From: Zoroaster sp. YZ-2022
Lineage: Eukaryota; Echinodermata; Asteroidea; Forcipulatida; Zoroasteridae
DNA length: 64,000 nucleotides
NCBI GenBank assembly: GCA_029582265.1
Contig: CM055826.1
Location: 36,836,127-36,900,126, forward strand
Direction of reading: 5' to 3'
Shown here: piece after piece, positions 37,881 through 46,897 of the stretch
Numbering within the stretch: position 1 is the first letter of the stretch
Layout: each line of letters starts with the position of its first letter
The notes under the pieces: generated by a model
The model's input: only the letters and a program-made list of their open reading frames with translations
The model's database searches: none
Told to the model about the DNA's origin: nothing
Program-made: the position numbers and the translations under genes

Positions 37881-38261
37881 GGGAAGGTACAACATTAATA
37901 TTTGGTAACGTTGATTATTTTAATTTCCACAATTCTACCTTATAGTTTTCTTAAGATATAAGTTTTCTTAAGATAAACTAACCTTAAGATAAACTAACCT
38001 GTAATAATGTCATCACAATAATATGCTAACGTTTTTGAGAAAACAATGAAAATTTGTTGCATGTTTTTCCTGTTTTTTATGTTTTATCACAACTCTTTTG
38101 TAAATTCGACAATTCGACAATTCCTGTTGTCTCTAAGATGAAAGCAATTTAGACAGAGTTTTTCAAGATGATTGATACATGTACCAACATTACACCAAGT
38201 CATTTTTCAGATAATTTTTTTTCATTTGATAATCTGGTAATTACCAATGTTGTATCTTTCC
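37881..38261. mobile_element. ~380-bp MITE, intact copy
   Basis: The left end GGGAAGGTACAACATTAATA and the right end ACCAATGTTGTATCTTTCC form inverted repeats. The second, interrupted copy is at 34991-36816. The interior is AT-rich with GTTTTCTTAAGATA repeats near 37950-37995. There is no coding capacity. Confidence 0.75.
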
Positions 38262-38878
38262 TAACATAATTCTTAAGGAGAAATTTATGCTTTGCAAGCA
38301 ATTTACCAAAATCAATAAGAATTTGTAAAACCCAGGGAATTAATGATTGAATATGATGGTGTTACTGAATCGTGACCATATCATGACTGAGTGGGTATAG
38401 GGTAAATCTAGTATAGTGTTTACCTATATTGTCACCAATCTTAATGCTGTAGTGGGCTGAGTACTCAACTCCCCACCCCCCATACACCTCCACCAACAAA
38501 AGTCTTGAAGCTACAATACAAATACTAATTCAGCCCCAAAACAAGTTTTGTATTCCCCCAACAAAAATTAATAAATGAAAAAAAAAATACAAAATTATAA
38601 ATACAAAATTACAAGTAAAGAAACATTTAAGCTTCCCACAAAACATTTGGAATCTTATACCTCGCCTGGGTTCCATCACAAATACCCTTTTATCTTGTCC
38701 TTTCTACCCTGCAAAATGTCATACAAACACTGCTTCACATTATGTATCAAAAGAATAACGTAAATATCAATAAATCCACATACCATATACATGTACTGTA
38801 GTTTATTGCCTTACATGGCATTTTCAGTTACTTAACATCATAGTAAATAGTTAGAGTACTAGAGTGGCAAATGTGGTG
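38262..38878. other. Non-coding AT-rich DNA
   Basis: No gene, repeat family or signal could be supported here. The 62-codon frame at 38575 has no coding character. Confidence 0.5.
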
Positions 38879-39275
38879 CTTCCTCCCATACAGCACACCC
38901 CATTCCCCTACAGCACCCCCATTCCCCTACAGCACCCCCATTCCCCTACAGCACCCCCATTCCCCTACAGCACCCCCATTCCCCTACAGCACCCCCATTC
39001 CCTACAGCACCCCTCATTCCCCTACAGCACACCACATTCCCCTACAGCACCCCCATTCCCCTACAGCACCTCCATTCCCCTACAGCACCCCCATTCCCCT
39101 ACATCACCCCATTCCCCTACAGCACCCCTCATTCCCCTACAGCACACCCCATTCCCCTACAGCACCCCTAATTCCCCTACAGCGCTCCCCATTCCCCTAC
39201 AGCACCCCTCATTCCCCTTCAGCACCCCTCATTCCCCTACAGCACCCCTCATTCCCCTACAGCACTCTCCATTCC
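38879..39275. repeat. 18-bp minisatellite (ATTCCCCTACAGCACCCC)
   Basis: About 22 copies of ATTCCCCTACAGCACCCC and close variants. The C-rich strand is open in several frames as His-Ser-Pro-Thr-Ala repeats, a by-product of the 18-bp period rather than evidence for a protein. Confidence 0.93.
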
Positions 39276-39529
39276 AGTTTATATTGTGCAAGAAAAACAG
39301 CCCTAAATAAAAAAAGAGGTAGTTTGTTTTAAGCCCTAACCCATTCGCCCCCCCCCCCCCCACCATGACCCAATCCTGGATTTGTTGGAAAGAATAAGGG
39401 CAATCTGGTTGCATTTTCATGATGAAATAAACTTTCATGGTGGTTTTTATACCTCTCTCTTGATTCTCATAAAGTATGGATCATTTATAGACATTTTACC
39501 AAAACTGTATACTGGTTTGAATTGCTTCA

Positions 39530-39590
39530 ACTGGAGGTGGTTGATGACATCATCAGAGGTGGTTGATGACGTCATCAGAGGTGGTTGACT
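39530..39590. repeat. Short tandem repeat containing TGACGTCA
   Basis: Two and a half copies of a 23-bp unit, AGGTGGTTGATGACGTCATC plus AG. One carries the perfect palindrome TGACGTCA (CRE-like); the first reads TGACATCA. It lies just left of the viral-like gene cluster, followed by poly-A runs. Confidence 0.7.
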
Positions 39591-39703
39591 TTAAAAAAAA
39601 AAAAAAAATTATAGACAATTAAAAAAAAAAAAAAAGATATTGAAAAACGAACTTAGAAAACTGATTTTTCAGTTTCAAAAAATCTAGTAGTATAATAAAG
39701 ACG

Positions 39704-40424
39704 ATGGAGATTGGATTTTGGTCAACATGTTGCACAACTGAAAGAGTTTGTTGAAACAAATAATATACCGATGGGTGAGCCATCTGGCAAGTACGGTAGA
39801 GTGATTAAAACTGATTATTTGTTGTGGATAAAAAAGCATTTTAATGCTTTACCAGTTGAAAAGATTAGATTACGTGAATGGCTTTTAGTGGGTTCAACTA
39901 GAATGTGTTCTAAATTGGAGTGTCGTGGCTGAGCGGTCTAGCTTACCGGACTCAAGTTCTGGTGTTAGCAGCAGAATGTGGGTTCGAATCCCGGCCGTGA
40001 CACTTGTGTCCTTGAGCAAGACACTTAACCATAATTGCTTCTCTCCACCCAGGGGTTAAATGGGTACCTGTGAGGGCAGAGTTGGTTGATTAGCCCTATA
40101 TGCGCTGTAATGGCAGCAATTGAGCTGTATACTCCCCAGGGAGCTGAGAAGGTTTCAGGAATGATTTATGAGCCTTATGAGCCTTATGAGCAGGGGTAAT
40201 AATATAATGCGCCTTGAGCACCACTCAGTTGGTGGATACGTGCGCTATATAAGTCCACACATTATTATTAGCCTATTATTAAATTAGGTGTATGTGGTGA
40301 TAGATTTTGTGGGATGCATCAGTATCGTATAAAGGCTGGAAAATCTATACCAGTTCCATGTATGAAATGTAAGATGGGTACCAAGACGTCTCCTCCATTA
40401 TGTACAAGATGTGGAGGTTATTAA
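39704..40424 (+). pseudogene. Small Cys-rich viral-like gene split by a SINE
   Basis: The first part (39711-39918) is open and ends MCSKL. The second part (40280-40424) resumes with CGDRFCGMH and has two further CxxC pairs (PCMKC, LCTRC) before tandem stops, so the protein looked like a ~120-residue zinc-binding factor. A tRNA-Leu SINE (39920-40279) with a TAAATT(G/A)G duplication separates the parts; reading across the duplication keeps the frame. The ATG at 39704 is one base out of frame with the rest, so the start is also damaged or lies elsewhere. It heads the viral-like cluster. Its function is unknown; a late transcription-factor-like or DNA-binding role is only a guess. Confidence 0.55.
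39920..40279 (+). mobile_element. tRNA-Leu-derived SINE, copy 1
   Basis: The head is a tRNA-Leu-like sequence: TGTCGTGGCTGAGCGGTCTA (A box), anticodon region ACTCAAGTT (CAA), and GGGTTCGAATCCC (B box). The body includes TCCTTGAGCAAGACACTTAA and CTGTATACTCCCCAGGGAGC, and the tail is GCGCTATATAAG then (ATT)n. TAAATTGG on the left and TAAATTAGG on the right are the target duplication. Two more copies lie at 48102 and 54025. Confidence 0.92.
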
Positions 40425-40502
40425 TAAAATTTAAACTCGTCATGGAAGAGTTGGTAAATAAAACAACTCGTTTATAGTAAAAATTTAAAAAAAATTAAAA
40501 TT

Positions 40503-41416
40503 TTAAAAAATGTTATACGGTGGAGGTCTTTCTTGAATATGCGTAAATACCTGCTTTGCTATTTGCGAAGCGGGTTTTTCATAAGATTTTTCTATAGAAA
40601 AGTTTATTTTAAATTCAGAAGTTTTTCTACGAGGTCTTTTTTTCTTTATCGATGATGGCTTTAACATCCGGAGGAGCGTCTTTAGGAGTAAATTTAGTTC
40701 GAATGTTTTCTTTCATTTGCGATTATTTGTCTCGCTCTTCGCTGATCAAATGAAATTCTTCTTGGCTTATATGACCGTCTTCGATCGCTTTGGAAACGTG
40801 GTTGGTGATGGTGTTGAGTTTACTTTCCGCTAAAACTCTAATCTCGTTGTGTGTTTTTTTTTGCTTTTTTAACGAGTTTGTTTTTCGCGTATTTGATCGC
40901 TATCCCCATACCACCCAACCCTAAAGCTAGTTCTTCAAAAACGAATCCGATCGGCGCTGCTATAATGGTGACAAAACCGACAATTCCAGTCGCTCCGGCT
41001 CCCATACAGCCTAATGCTGTTATCGTTTCTACGATGGAACAAGTTTTGATGATTTTATTATAAACTCCTCAAAAAAAGTTCGGAAACTCAAGTTTGACTG
41101 ACGATTTCTCTCTTGTTACCAACTCATTTTCCTTGTATTTGGTATCATTGGAAAGCCCTGTTATTCCTCTTTACAATGAGGTGCCATTTGTTATGATTAC
41201 GCAATTGGGGGATGTGCAGCACAGCTGAATATGGGGGTGGGTGTAAAGTGAAATGTTGCAAAATGTTTATTATTTATACGTTTTCTCGCGCTCATTTCTC
41301 TCTACTGAAATTTCTTTCTGGATTTCGTTGATTTTTTGTAATCGAAACACATTCACATCTAGATTACCCGAGGTGTCCATAGCTGGTAATGTAGGATATA
41401 TTTTCGCATCTGCCAT
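40503..41416 (-). pseudogene. Viral-like membrane protein gene, broken
   Basis: The minus-strand frame starts at 41416 (MADAKIYPTLPAMDTSGNLD), runs through a charged helical stretch (FRLQKINEIQKEISVERNE) and stops at about 41257. After ~190 bp of unrelated DNA it resumes near 41059 with a Gly/Ala-rich hydrophobic hairpin (MGAGATGIVGFVTIIAAPIG), then a Lys-rich helical C-terminus and a PPPY-containing end at 40503. Breaks are the inserted block, a poly-A frameshift near 40855, a TAA at 40723-40725 and another poly-A frameshift near 40640. It probably encoded a ~230-residue membrane-associated structural protein of the same module as its neighbours. Alternatively the two halves were separate genes, since GTTTATAATAAAAT, the start motif of neighbouring genes, precedes the second half. 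Confidence 0.5.
41062..41252. mobile_element. ~190-bp insertion within a viral-like gene
   Basis: This block (AACTCCTCAAAAAAAGTTCG to GTAAAGTGAAATGTTGC) lacks coding capacity and separates two parts of the broken membrane-protein gene. TTTATTATA and TTTATTATT flank it and could be a target duplication. Its ends are not clear inverted repeats. I infer a short non-autonomous element. Confidence 0.4.
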
Positions 41417-41448
41417 TATTCTATTAATAATAAAGATTGTATTTTTTT

Positions 41449-41875
41449 TAAATCAAGGGAAAACTTTCAACTTTTATATCAAAACAGATTCCCGTGTTTA
41501 TAGCGCCAAAAAAGATCGCAGTGGTACAGCGGTAAAAGAAAGTTGTACATTAAATTCATCGGTAGTGGAGAATATATAAGCTCGATTGGCAACAAAATTG
41601 CGCTTTGACGTGATTGAATAAGAATCATTTTCACCTTTGATTCTTTTCGCAAAAATTGAACAGTATGCCGGTTCTCTATCGAGGAAAAAACAAGGTTGAT
41701 TCGTCGATCCTTTCCACTCGATGTTTATGGGTAGTCTTCCCATTAAATTTATCAACGGTATCGTTTGGCGAATTTCCCTCGTAGCGATACGCCCATGATA
41801 TTCAGAAATGGATGTATCGTCATTATTGGATGAAATTGGTTCGCTCGTAAAGCCCGGACCGTAAATACTCGCCAT
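41449..41875 (-). pseudogene. Viral-like structural gene with a 3' frameshift
   Basis: It is open from 41875 for 125 codons (MASIYGPGFTSEPISS start), with a mixed polar/beta-rich composition (GRLPINIEWKG, NDSYSITSKRNF). Near 41510 the frame shifts in a T-rich run; the other frame continues with GAINTGICFDIK to a stop near 41449. It is 21 bp downstream of the 41897-42592 gene on the same strand. The final segment resembles the beta strands that end small virion proteins, but I cannot name the family. Judged by its neighbours, it is a minor virion protein. Confidence 0.5.
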
Positions 41876-41896
41876 TTATATTAACTATACTTTTAA

Positions 41897-42592
41897 TTAT
41901 TTATTAATTTCAACGGTTATAATGACCGGCATACTGTGATTATTAATGTCTTTACTGCTCGAATCTTTAATTTTAAAACTCAATTCGTTTAAAGTGCCAG
42001 TCGTTAGATGTTTTCGTAATGGATTAGAATATTCTATCCAAGTACTTTGACAAAATTTTACATCTTGTATGGGTAAAACGTTTAAAATACTCGAAGGTTT
42101 ACCGTTGTAAACATTTTCGCTAGTAGAAATTTGATCGCAATGAATGTACATTATTTTAAAATGCTGCAAATCAATTTTTCCTTCATACGTTCCCGCGTTT
42201 AATAATTCATCCGAAAGCCCGAGTAAATTGGCTAGCCCGAATGAAAATTGGATTTGATACCTTTGATCTTTATTAATTTCGAGTAAAGATTCACCGGTTG
42301 TTTCATTAATATTAAACGTTACCCAGGGTGTCTTATGTACGATAATATCGATAATTTGTTTTATATTGTAAAGTCCAGGTCTGATGGTCGTCACGGTAGA
42401 ATAATCGGTCGGTTGACCTCCAACCGCACCAATTTTACGGCGCAATATTTTTTCTTTCTTGCGCACATTATAGTAGCCGACCCAAAAGTTGACGGTCTTT
42501 AACGATATCGTAAGATTAGCATCTCGATTATCGATTGTATTATCTAATACGACGGGCTTGTCAAAAAATTTAATTTCGATCGTATGATGCAT
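41897..42592 (-). CDS. Intact viral-like protein, candidate minor capsid/penton-like
   Basis: This 231-codon open frame is the only undamaged member of the cluster. It starts MHHTIEIKFFDKPVVLDNT at an ATG inside the divergent palindrome at 42590-42640. It is rich in predicted beta strands; a middle segment (GLYNIKQIIDIIVHKTPWVT then FGLANLLGLSDELL) and a C-terminus (TGTLNELSFKIKD then SMPVIITVEI) are of the kind found in jelly-roll virion proteins, where a final strand reads LxIxxKDxxGxxI. No signal peptide or membrane span is present. The neighbours suggest a structural role. The family is assigned by pattern only; whether it is expressed is unknown. Confidence 0.55.
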   Translation of the reverse strand: MHHTIEIKFFDKPVVLDNTIDNRDANLTISLKTVNFWVGYYNVRKKEKILRRKIGAVGGQPTDYSTVTTIRPGLYNIKQIIDIIVHKTPWVTFNINETTGESLLEINKDQRYQIQFSFGLANLLGLSDELLNAGTYEGKIDLQHFKIMYIHCDQISTSENVYNGKPSSILNVLPIQDVKFCQSTWIEYSNPLRKHLTTGTLNELSFKIKDSSSKDINNHSMPVIITVEINK

Positions 42593-42640
42593 TTTATTAT
42601 AAACTAAAAGATAAAAATAATATTAGTTTATAATAAAATG
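42590..42640. promoter_or_regulatory. Palindromic divergent promoter of two viral-like genes
   Basis: CATTTTATTATAAACTAA (42590-42607) is the exact reverse complement of TTAGTTTATAATAAAATG (42623-42640), separated by 15 bp. Each arm ends in the start codon of a divergent gene (41897-42592 and 42638-43991). The motif TTTATAATAAAATG also stands directly before the start at 47253. It is probably a TATA-like initiator giving very short leaders. Confidence 0.7.
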
Positions 42641-43991
42641 TCGATTCCTTTAGCATTTCAGAGTAATATAACAAAACGGTATCGACAATCTGGAAATTTT
42701 AAAGCTGGAACAATTTCTTCCAGCGACTTGACCATTCAAAAGATTTACACATCCAAAAACGATTTTTTTTTCAAGTAGAACTCGCCGATCCTTTTAGCAA
42801 GTACCGGTACAAGTTGCCTCACGTCAATAGCGACGAGATTGTAAATAGCTGGAATTCGTATCCGCTAAAGTTTTATCAGAATCAAATGAATTTTGTAACG
42901 TGGTGTAGTACGACGGGATGTGGAGTGAGTTATAAACATTTACTCCATTCGGATCCGATGATTAGTAGTTTTTCAAATTTCACGTTTATTATCAAATTAG
43001 ACGATTGCTTAAAGAAATGAGCTGTCCAGCGTCTTTTCAAAAATTTTGGAGTGCGTTTGAAAACAATATAAACATTGGCGCGTATAATAAAATATGTAGA
43101 GACTTTCACGTCTAGCCAGTATCCGATTGGAAACAACAAGTAGACAAGTACTCGGGAGGATTGGGAATAGCCTATTATTACGACAACGGTTACATTCCGG
43201 TACCTGGGGAAAACTACGATAATTTAAGCTTGCACGTTCCATTCTCTAGCGAGAACGATTATTCAGACGCGACAAAGATGGGCTTTGGAGATCATCCCTA
43301 CATTTCACAATCTCCCGAGACCGAGCTCGCTTGGGTTAAATTTATACTCGACGAGTCTCAGGGTTTTACGGATATAGCACAAATCAACGACTCTATAAGA
43401 ACATACGTTTACGCGTTATTGGGAGCTCAAGCTCAAGCTAAAAGTGGAATTCTTACAGTTGGTACCGGTTTAGATGCGAAAAGAGAATTCTTAAACATTC
43501 TCGAGGCTTCGATCGATTCTCCGGTAGATTTACAATCTTCCATTCAGAGGTATCAAGATTCTTTACAATACGCTCGATCGCAGTTAAACTTTGTCATCGG
43601 AGAAGGTTCATACCTTATGCCATCCGACATGAATTTGCGAATAGGTACGTACGTTGGATACAACAACAATATTTTAATCGCAACGCCTGATTTATCGCTC
43701 GGTTTAAGTCAAGACACAAATTCAACGCCATGCAGGTCCCCCACCTCCACCGTCTGACTATACTCAACTCAGTCCACCACTATCTATAGATAGTCAGCAA
43801 CTGACATATAACGATACGTCATCTATCATTCCCACTACCGATTTACCATCATCTATCGATCCATCCGTCGATACTCAACCAGACACACCACCATCTATCG
43901 ATACTCACCAAGAGGAAAAAATTCTCTAATATTCGGCCTCGCGATTTCTTTTGGGTTAGGCGTCATTATTTACGAGTTGTTTCAACGTTGA
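42638..43991 (+). pseudogene. Viral-like structural protein with C-terminal membrane anchor, frameshifted
   Basis: The gene starts MSIPLAFQSNITKRY at the palindromic promoter. Successive open parts are 42638-42760, 42770-43018, 43018-43112, 43116-43735, 43735-43927 and 43915-43991. The longest (43161 onward) has GDHPYISQSPETELAWVKFI, LGAQAQAKSGI and LNFVIGEGSYLMPSDMNLRI. Then come a Pro-rich linker (PPPPPSDY, many SSID repeats) and a final hydrophobic span (FGLAISFGLGVIIYELF). Breaks are poly-T 42762-42770, a shift near 43017, TAG at 43113, a shift near 43735 and one in poly-A near 43918. It would have been about 450 residues, probably a virion membrane-linked protein. Its end overlaps the convergent gene at 43982 by 10 bp. 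Confidence 0.55.
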
Positions 43992-45281
43992 CCCTGTAGA
44001 TAAGATAAAACTAAAACTCCGACTCCAGTCACAAATAGCCACACATGTTCCGCCACCCATCCTACCGCCATGAAAGTTGAGTCAATAACCAACTCAATAC
44101 TCCTCCGATGATACCTGGTAGAGAATCCAAGGCTTTTAATCCAATTTTTTTTTAGCAGATTCGATAGATTTTTGAGAGTTTTTTGTATCCAGTCTTTTAC
44201 ACCACCGCCAGTTGGTGTAGGCATAGGTGGTATAGGTGGTGGTGGTAAAATCGGTTTTACGCTTGCTAAGATCGAAGCGACGATGGTACTGATGGCGAGA
44301 CTAATCGCCGCTAATATACTGACTATCATTACGCTACGCCTTGTTCTCTAAATAAAGTTTTAATTTTTTCACCCAACGTAACGTCTCTTTCCAACATTTT
44401 ATTAATCGTTTCTTTGATTCTATTGATTTGACTACGAAGAACGTGATATTGCGTACTCGCAAGCTCTAATCTCGCTCGTTTTTCGTCTTGTTTTTCTCGC
44501 AGCTGTTTACGGAGCTCTACGGTTATTTCTTCATGTCCCCGCTCAAGAGCGTCAAAAATTATTTCTTGAATATCCGAGATTTCTTTTTTGAGTTTGCTCA
44601 ATTCAGGCAAATTTAATTCGAGTTGGCCTCGAGTCGTTTGCAAGGCTTTATCGAGACCCAACAGTTCTCGCAATTGAAGTCCATCCGTTTGAATTTCTTC
44701 GTCTCGAAGAATAGAAATTGTTTCATTGGTGTCTCGTTCTATACATTCGTCGCGACTTGCGGTAAATCTTGCATCAAAATGCTTTCAACGGTTATTTTAT
44801 CGAGATTACTAATGGTTGGTTGTAACGCCGCACGAGCCTTTCTCGAGATCTTGGTAACATAATCGACTATACCTAGATCGGTTCGGATAAAACCTGAGCC
44901 GTACCTTTGTTTGAGAGCAGATATAGCTAAACATTTCCCCTTTTCTTTTTCGTTACTTAACGAGATTAATGTCCCGTCTTTTATAAAATAAAGTTTCGAG
45001 TTATTGTACTCGAATTTATTGTATTCTCTCACAATGGGCTCGTATCCGCCTTGCTTGTAAAAATCATCTACAACATCTTTAACGAGTTCTTTGCTTAATG
45101 TACCGATATTGTCAGCTGATAACACGTCTCCTTCATACGCTGTATGATACGTCACCGGCTGCTGCGGAAAATCTTCCATTTCTATTTCTTCGCCATTAAA
45201 ACTCGTTTCTTGTTTAAAGTCATCATCTTGTTGATCGTCTGGGACGTTAAAATCATCCATTTCAACTCCTCCTTCTGCCAT
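43982..45281 (-). pseudogene. Viral-like coiled-coil membrane protein, frameshifted
   Basis: Three consecutive minus-strand frames appear to be one gene. The first (45281-44739) has an acidic N-terminus (MAEGGVEMDDFNVPDDQQDD) and a folded part (KQRYGSGFIRTDLGIVDYV). The second (ending 44329) is a coiled coil of about 100 residues (ELSKLKKEISDIQEIIFDAL). The third (44329-43982) has a hydrophobic helix (IVSILAAISLAISTIVASIL), a Pro/Gly hinge and a C-terminal hydrophobic region (AVGWVAEHVWLFVTGVGVLV). A frame change near 44740, a stop/start overlap at 44329 and a pair of compensating shifts between about 44065 and 44150 break it. The total would be about 430 residues: an elongated virion or membrane-remodelling protein. 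Confidence 0.55.
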
Positions 45282-45352
45282 ACTATTTACAATTAGTTTT
45301 TATCTTGTTTTAATAATTTATAACTTACATAGCCTAAAACTTGTAGCTTTGC

Positions 45353-46012
45353 ATGGTGAGGATGATAAGTAAGACTAATTGCGGTGATTTGCTACTAACA
45401 TGTGTCTCTTCAAGTTGTTTTCAGTTTCAGGGCAAGTTCTACGAACAGACAGCTGGGACCTCCATGGGATCTCCTTTATCCCCGGTCCTTGCTGATATTT
45501 TCATGGAAGAGTTTGAAAACTCTTCCCTCAACACCGCCGACCTCCAACCCAAGCTGTGGCTCCGATACGTGGATGACACCTTTGTGGTTTGGCCACATGG
45601 CAGAGACACACTCCAGGATTTTCTACAACATCTAAACCAGCAACACCCGAGCATCAAGTTCACCATGGAAACGGAAGAAGATGACAAGATCGCGTTCCTT
45701 GATGTTGGCATTTCCAGAAACCCAGACGGCTCCCTACACCACAACGTCTACAGAAAGCCCACGCACACAGATCGGTACCTGAACCAGCGCTCCTTCCATC
45801 ATCCAAGCATCAAGTCATCGGTCAATCGTACGCTCGTACAACGCGCCTACAACATTTGTGACAAGGACAGCCTTCCCAAGGAACTACAGCACATCCGAAC
45901 TACCCTCAAACGCAACGGTTACAATCCCAACAAGATCAGCACAGCGAAGCCGGTTCCAAACTCCAAAAGCAAGGTAAGTGATCTAACCTCTCTGCTTGTC
46001 TCCCCTATCTAG
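45353..46012 (+). pseudogene. Penelope reverse transcriptase, C-terminal part
   Basis: The 219-codon frame carries RT core motifs: FYEQTAGTSMGSPLSPVLAD, then the catalytic WLRYVDDTFVVW (YVDD), and downstream FLDVGISRNPDGSLHHNVYR with KPTHTDRYLNQRS, as in Penelope RTs. The N-terminal fingers are missing because of 5' truncation, so enzyme activity is not expected. Near the end lies GTAAGTGATC to CTATCTAG (45974-46012), which looks like a 39-bp intron. The GIY-YIG part downstream is in another frame whether or not it is spliced, so a frameshift is also present. Confidence 0.85.
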
Positions 46013-46500
46013 GTTCGACGTCTCACAAACTACAACGCATCCTCCGACAAGCAGGCATCGATGTGTTCCACTCAGCCCCCAGCAAACTCCAAGGACTTCT
46101 ACATACCCACAAGGACAAACCGGACCCAAACAACAGAGCGGGAGTCTACCGGATCCCCTGTGAGTGCGGTAAGGTGTACATCGGCGAAACAAAACGCAAC
46201 CTCCCCATCAGATTGAAGGAACACCGAGCATACGGCCGCAGAGGAGATTTCGAGAAGTCCGCCATCGTCAAGCACTCGCACATCAAGGACCACCAAATCG
46301 ACTGACAGGCAGCCCAACTCATCACACCCATCGACGCATGGCACCCCAGACGCATCAGAGAGGCCATCGAGATCGTCAAACACGACACTGTGCCACAGGA
46401 CATCGGTTTCTTCATCAGCGACATTTGGCGACCTATACTACAGACTGAAGGATCTTCTATATCCATAGTCCATAACCCACCCCAGACTGAGGGATCCCCT
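46013..46500 (+). pseudogene. Penelope GIY-YIG endonuclease domain
   Basis: The frame from about 46015 reads HKLQRILRQAGIDVFHS, then GVYRIPCECGKVYIGETKRN and LPIRLKEHR, the GIY-YIG signature with its conserved Arg and His/Glu region, ending HSHIKDHQID at TGA 46302-46304. The frame continues beyond with the usual C-terminal helix (RRIREAIEIVKHD), so the TGA is an internal nonsense change. In intact elements this domain nicks target DNA for insertion. It is separated from the RT by a frame change at about 46012. Confidence 0.85.
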
Positions 46501-46723
46501 ATATCCTAAGTCAACCACCATCCTTCCCCTGTGCTTGTTAACAACTGATTCAGTTCAGTGAGCACACACTCCTCTCCCCCAACCCCTAGGATCCTAGTCT
46601 CATAGTCTCACAGTTTCCCGCCTGCGCGCCTCAACGAACTAATCCTCCAGCATCCATTCATGGGATGATCCTCCAGCAGTCTACTTAATTAAGCAGCAGC
46701 ATTTTCCAGAGTCCGGCATTCTC

Positions 46724-46757
46724 CTGAGGACGATCAGAGCATACTGATCGAAACGTC
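46724..46757 (+). ncRNA. Hammerhead ribozyme-like motif in the Penelope 3' region
   Basis: CTGAGGA (fits the core CUGANGA) is followed by a perfect hairpin GATCAG-AGCATA-CTGATC, then GAAA and CGTC. Penelope-like elements are known to carry minimal hammerhead ribozymes with this order. One extra C stands between CTGAGGA and the helix, and helix III would be very short, so cleavage is uncertain. A decayed copy lies at 2710-2740. Confidence 0.55.
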
Positions 46758-46897
46758 GAGTTGTACCCCCAGTTCTTTTCAGAACTAATTACTACTCAAT
46801 TGAGATTCCACATGGTGTCACCGCAATTAGTCTTACTTACTTACATAGCCTACTACTGTCATACCTAACGCGACGAATAAAATTTCTCTAGTTTTTT

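Larger units (their letters stand above)
45337..46839 (+). mobile_element. 5'-truncated Penelope-like retroelement
   Basis: CTTACATAGCCTA flanks both sides (45324-45336 and 46840-46852), a perfect 13-bp target duplication. The first bases contain AAGTAAGACTAATTGCGGTG; the last contain the reverse complement CACCGCAATTAGTCTTACTT, so the copy has short inverted ends typical of Penelope elements. Inside are an RT fragment and a GIY-YIG endonuclease (next entries), then a ~350-bp 3' UTR with a hammerhead-like motif. It is inserted into the viral-like cluster and so is younger than that integration. Confidence 0.9.
45293..46893 (-). pseudogene. Tiny membrane-protein frame interrupted by a Penelope element
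   Basis: On the minus strand a short frame runs from about 46893 with a hydrophobic segment (ILFVALGMTVVGY). It is cut by the Penelope insertion at 46852/45324, and its continuation ends at TAA 45293-45295. The original frame would be only ~35 codons, between the genes at 47253 and 45281. It could be a small virion membrane protein or a chance frame. Confidence 0.3.

Noticed and set aside
38864..39332. Pro-rich 148- and 153-codon frames
   Set aside because: By-products of the 18-bp minisatellite.
39920..40005. Functional tRNA-Leu gene
   Set aside because: The tRNA-like head continues into a SINE body and occurs three times with the same tail.
41253..41579. 108-codon plus-strand frame with a hydrophobic stretch
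   Set aside because: Lies antisense to two viral-like minus-strand genes and shows no family features.
45439..46466. Minus-strand frames of 94-106 codons
   Set aside because: Shadows of the Penelope RT and GIY-YIG coding strand.
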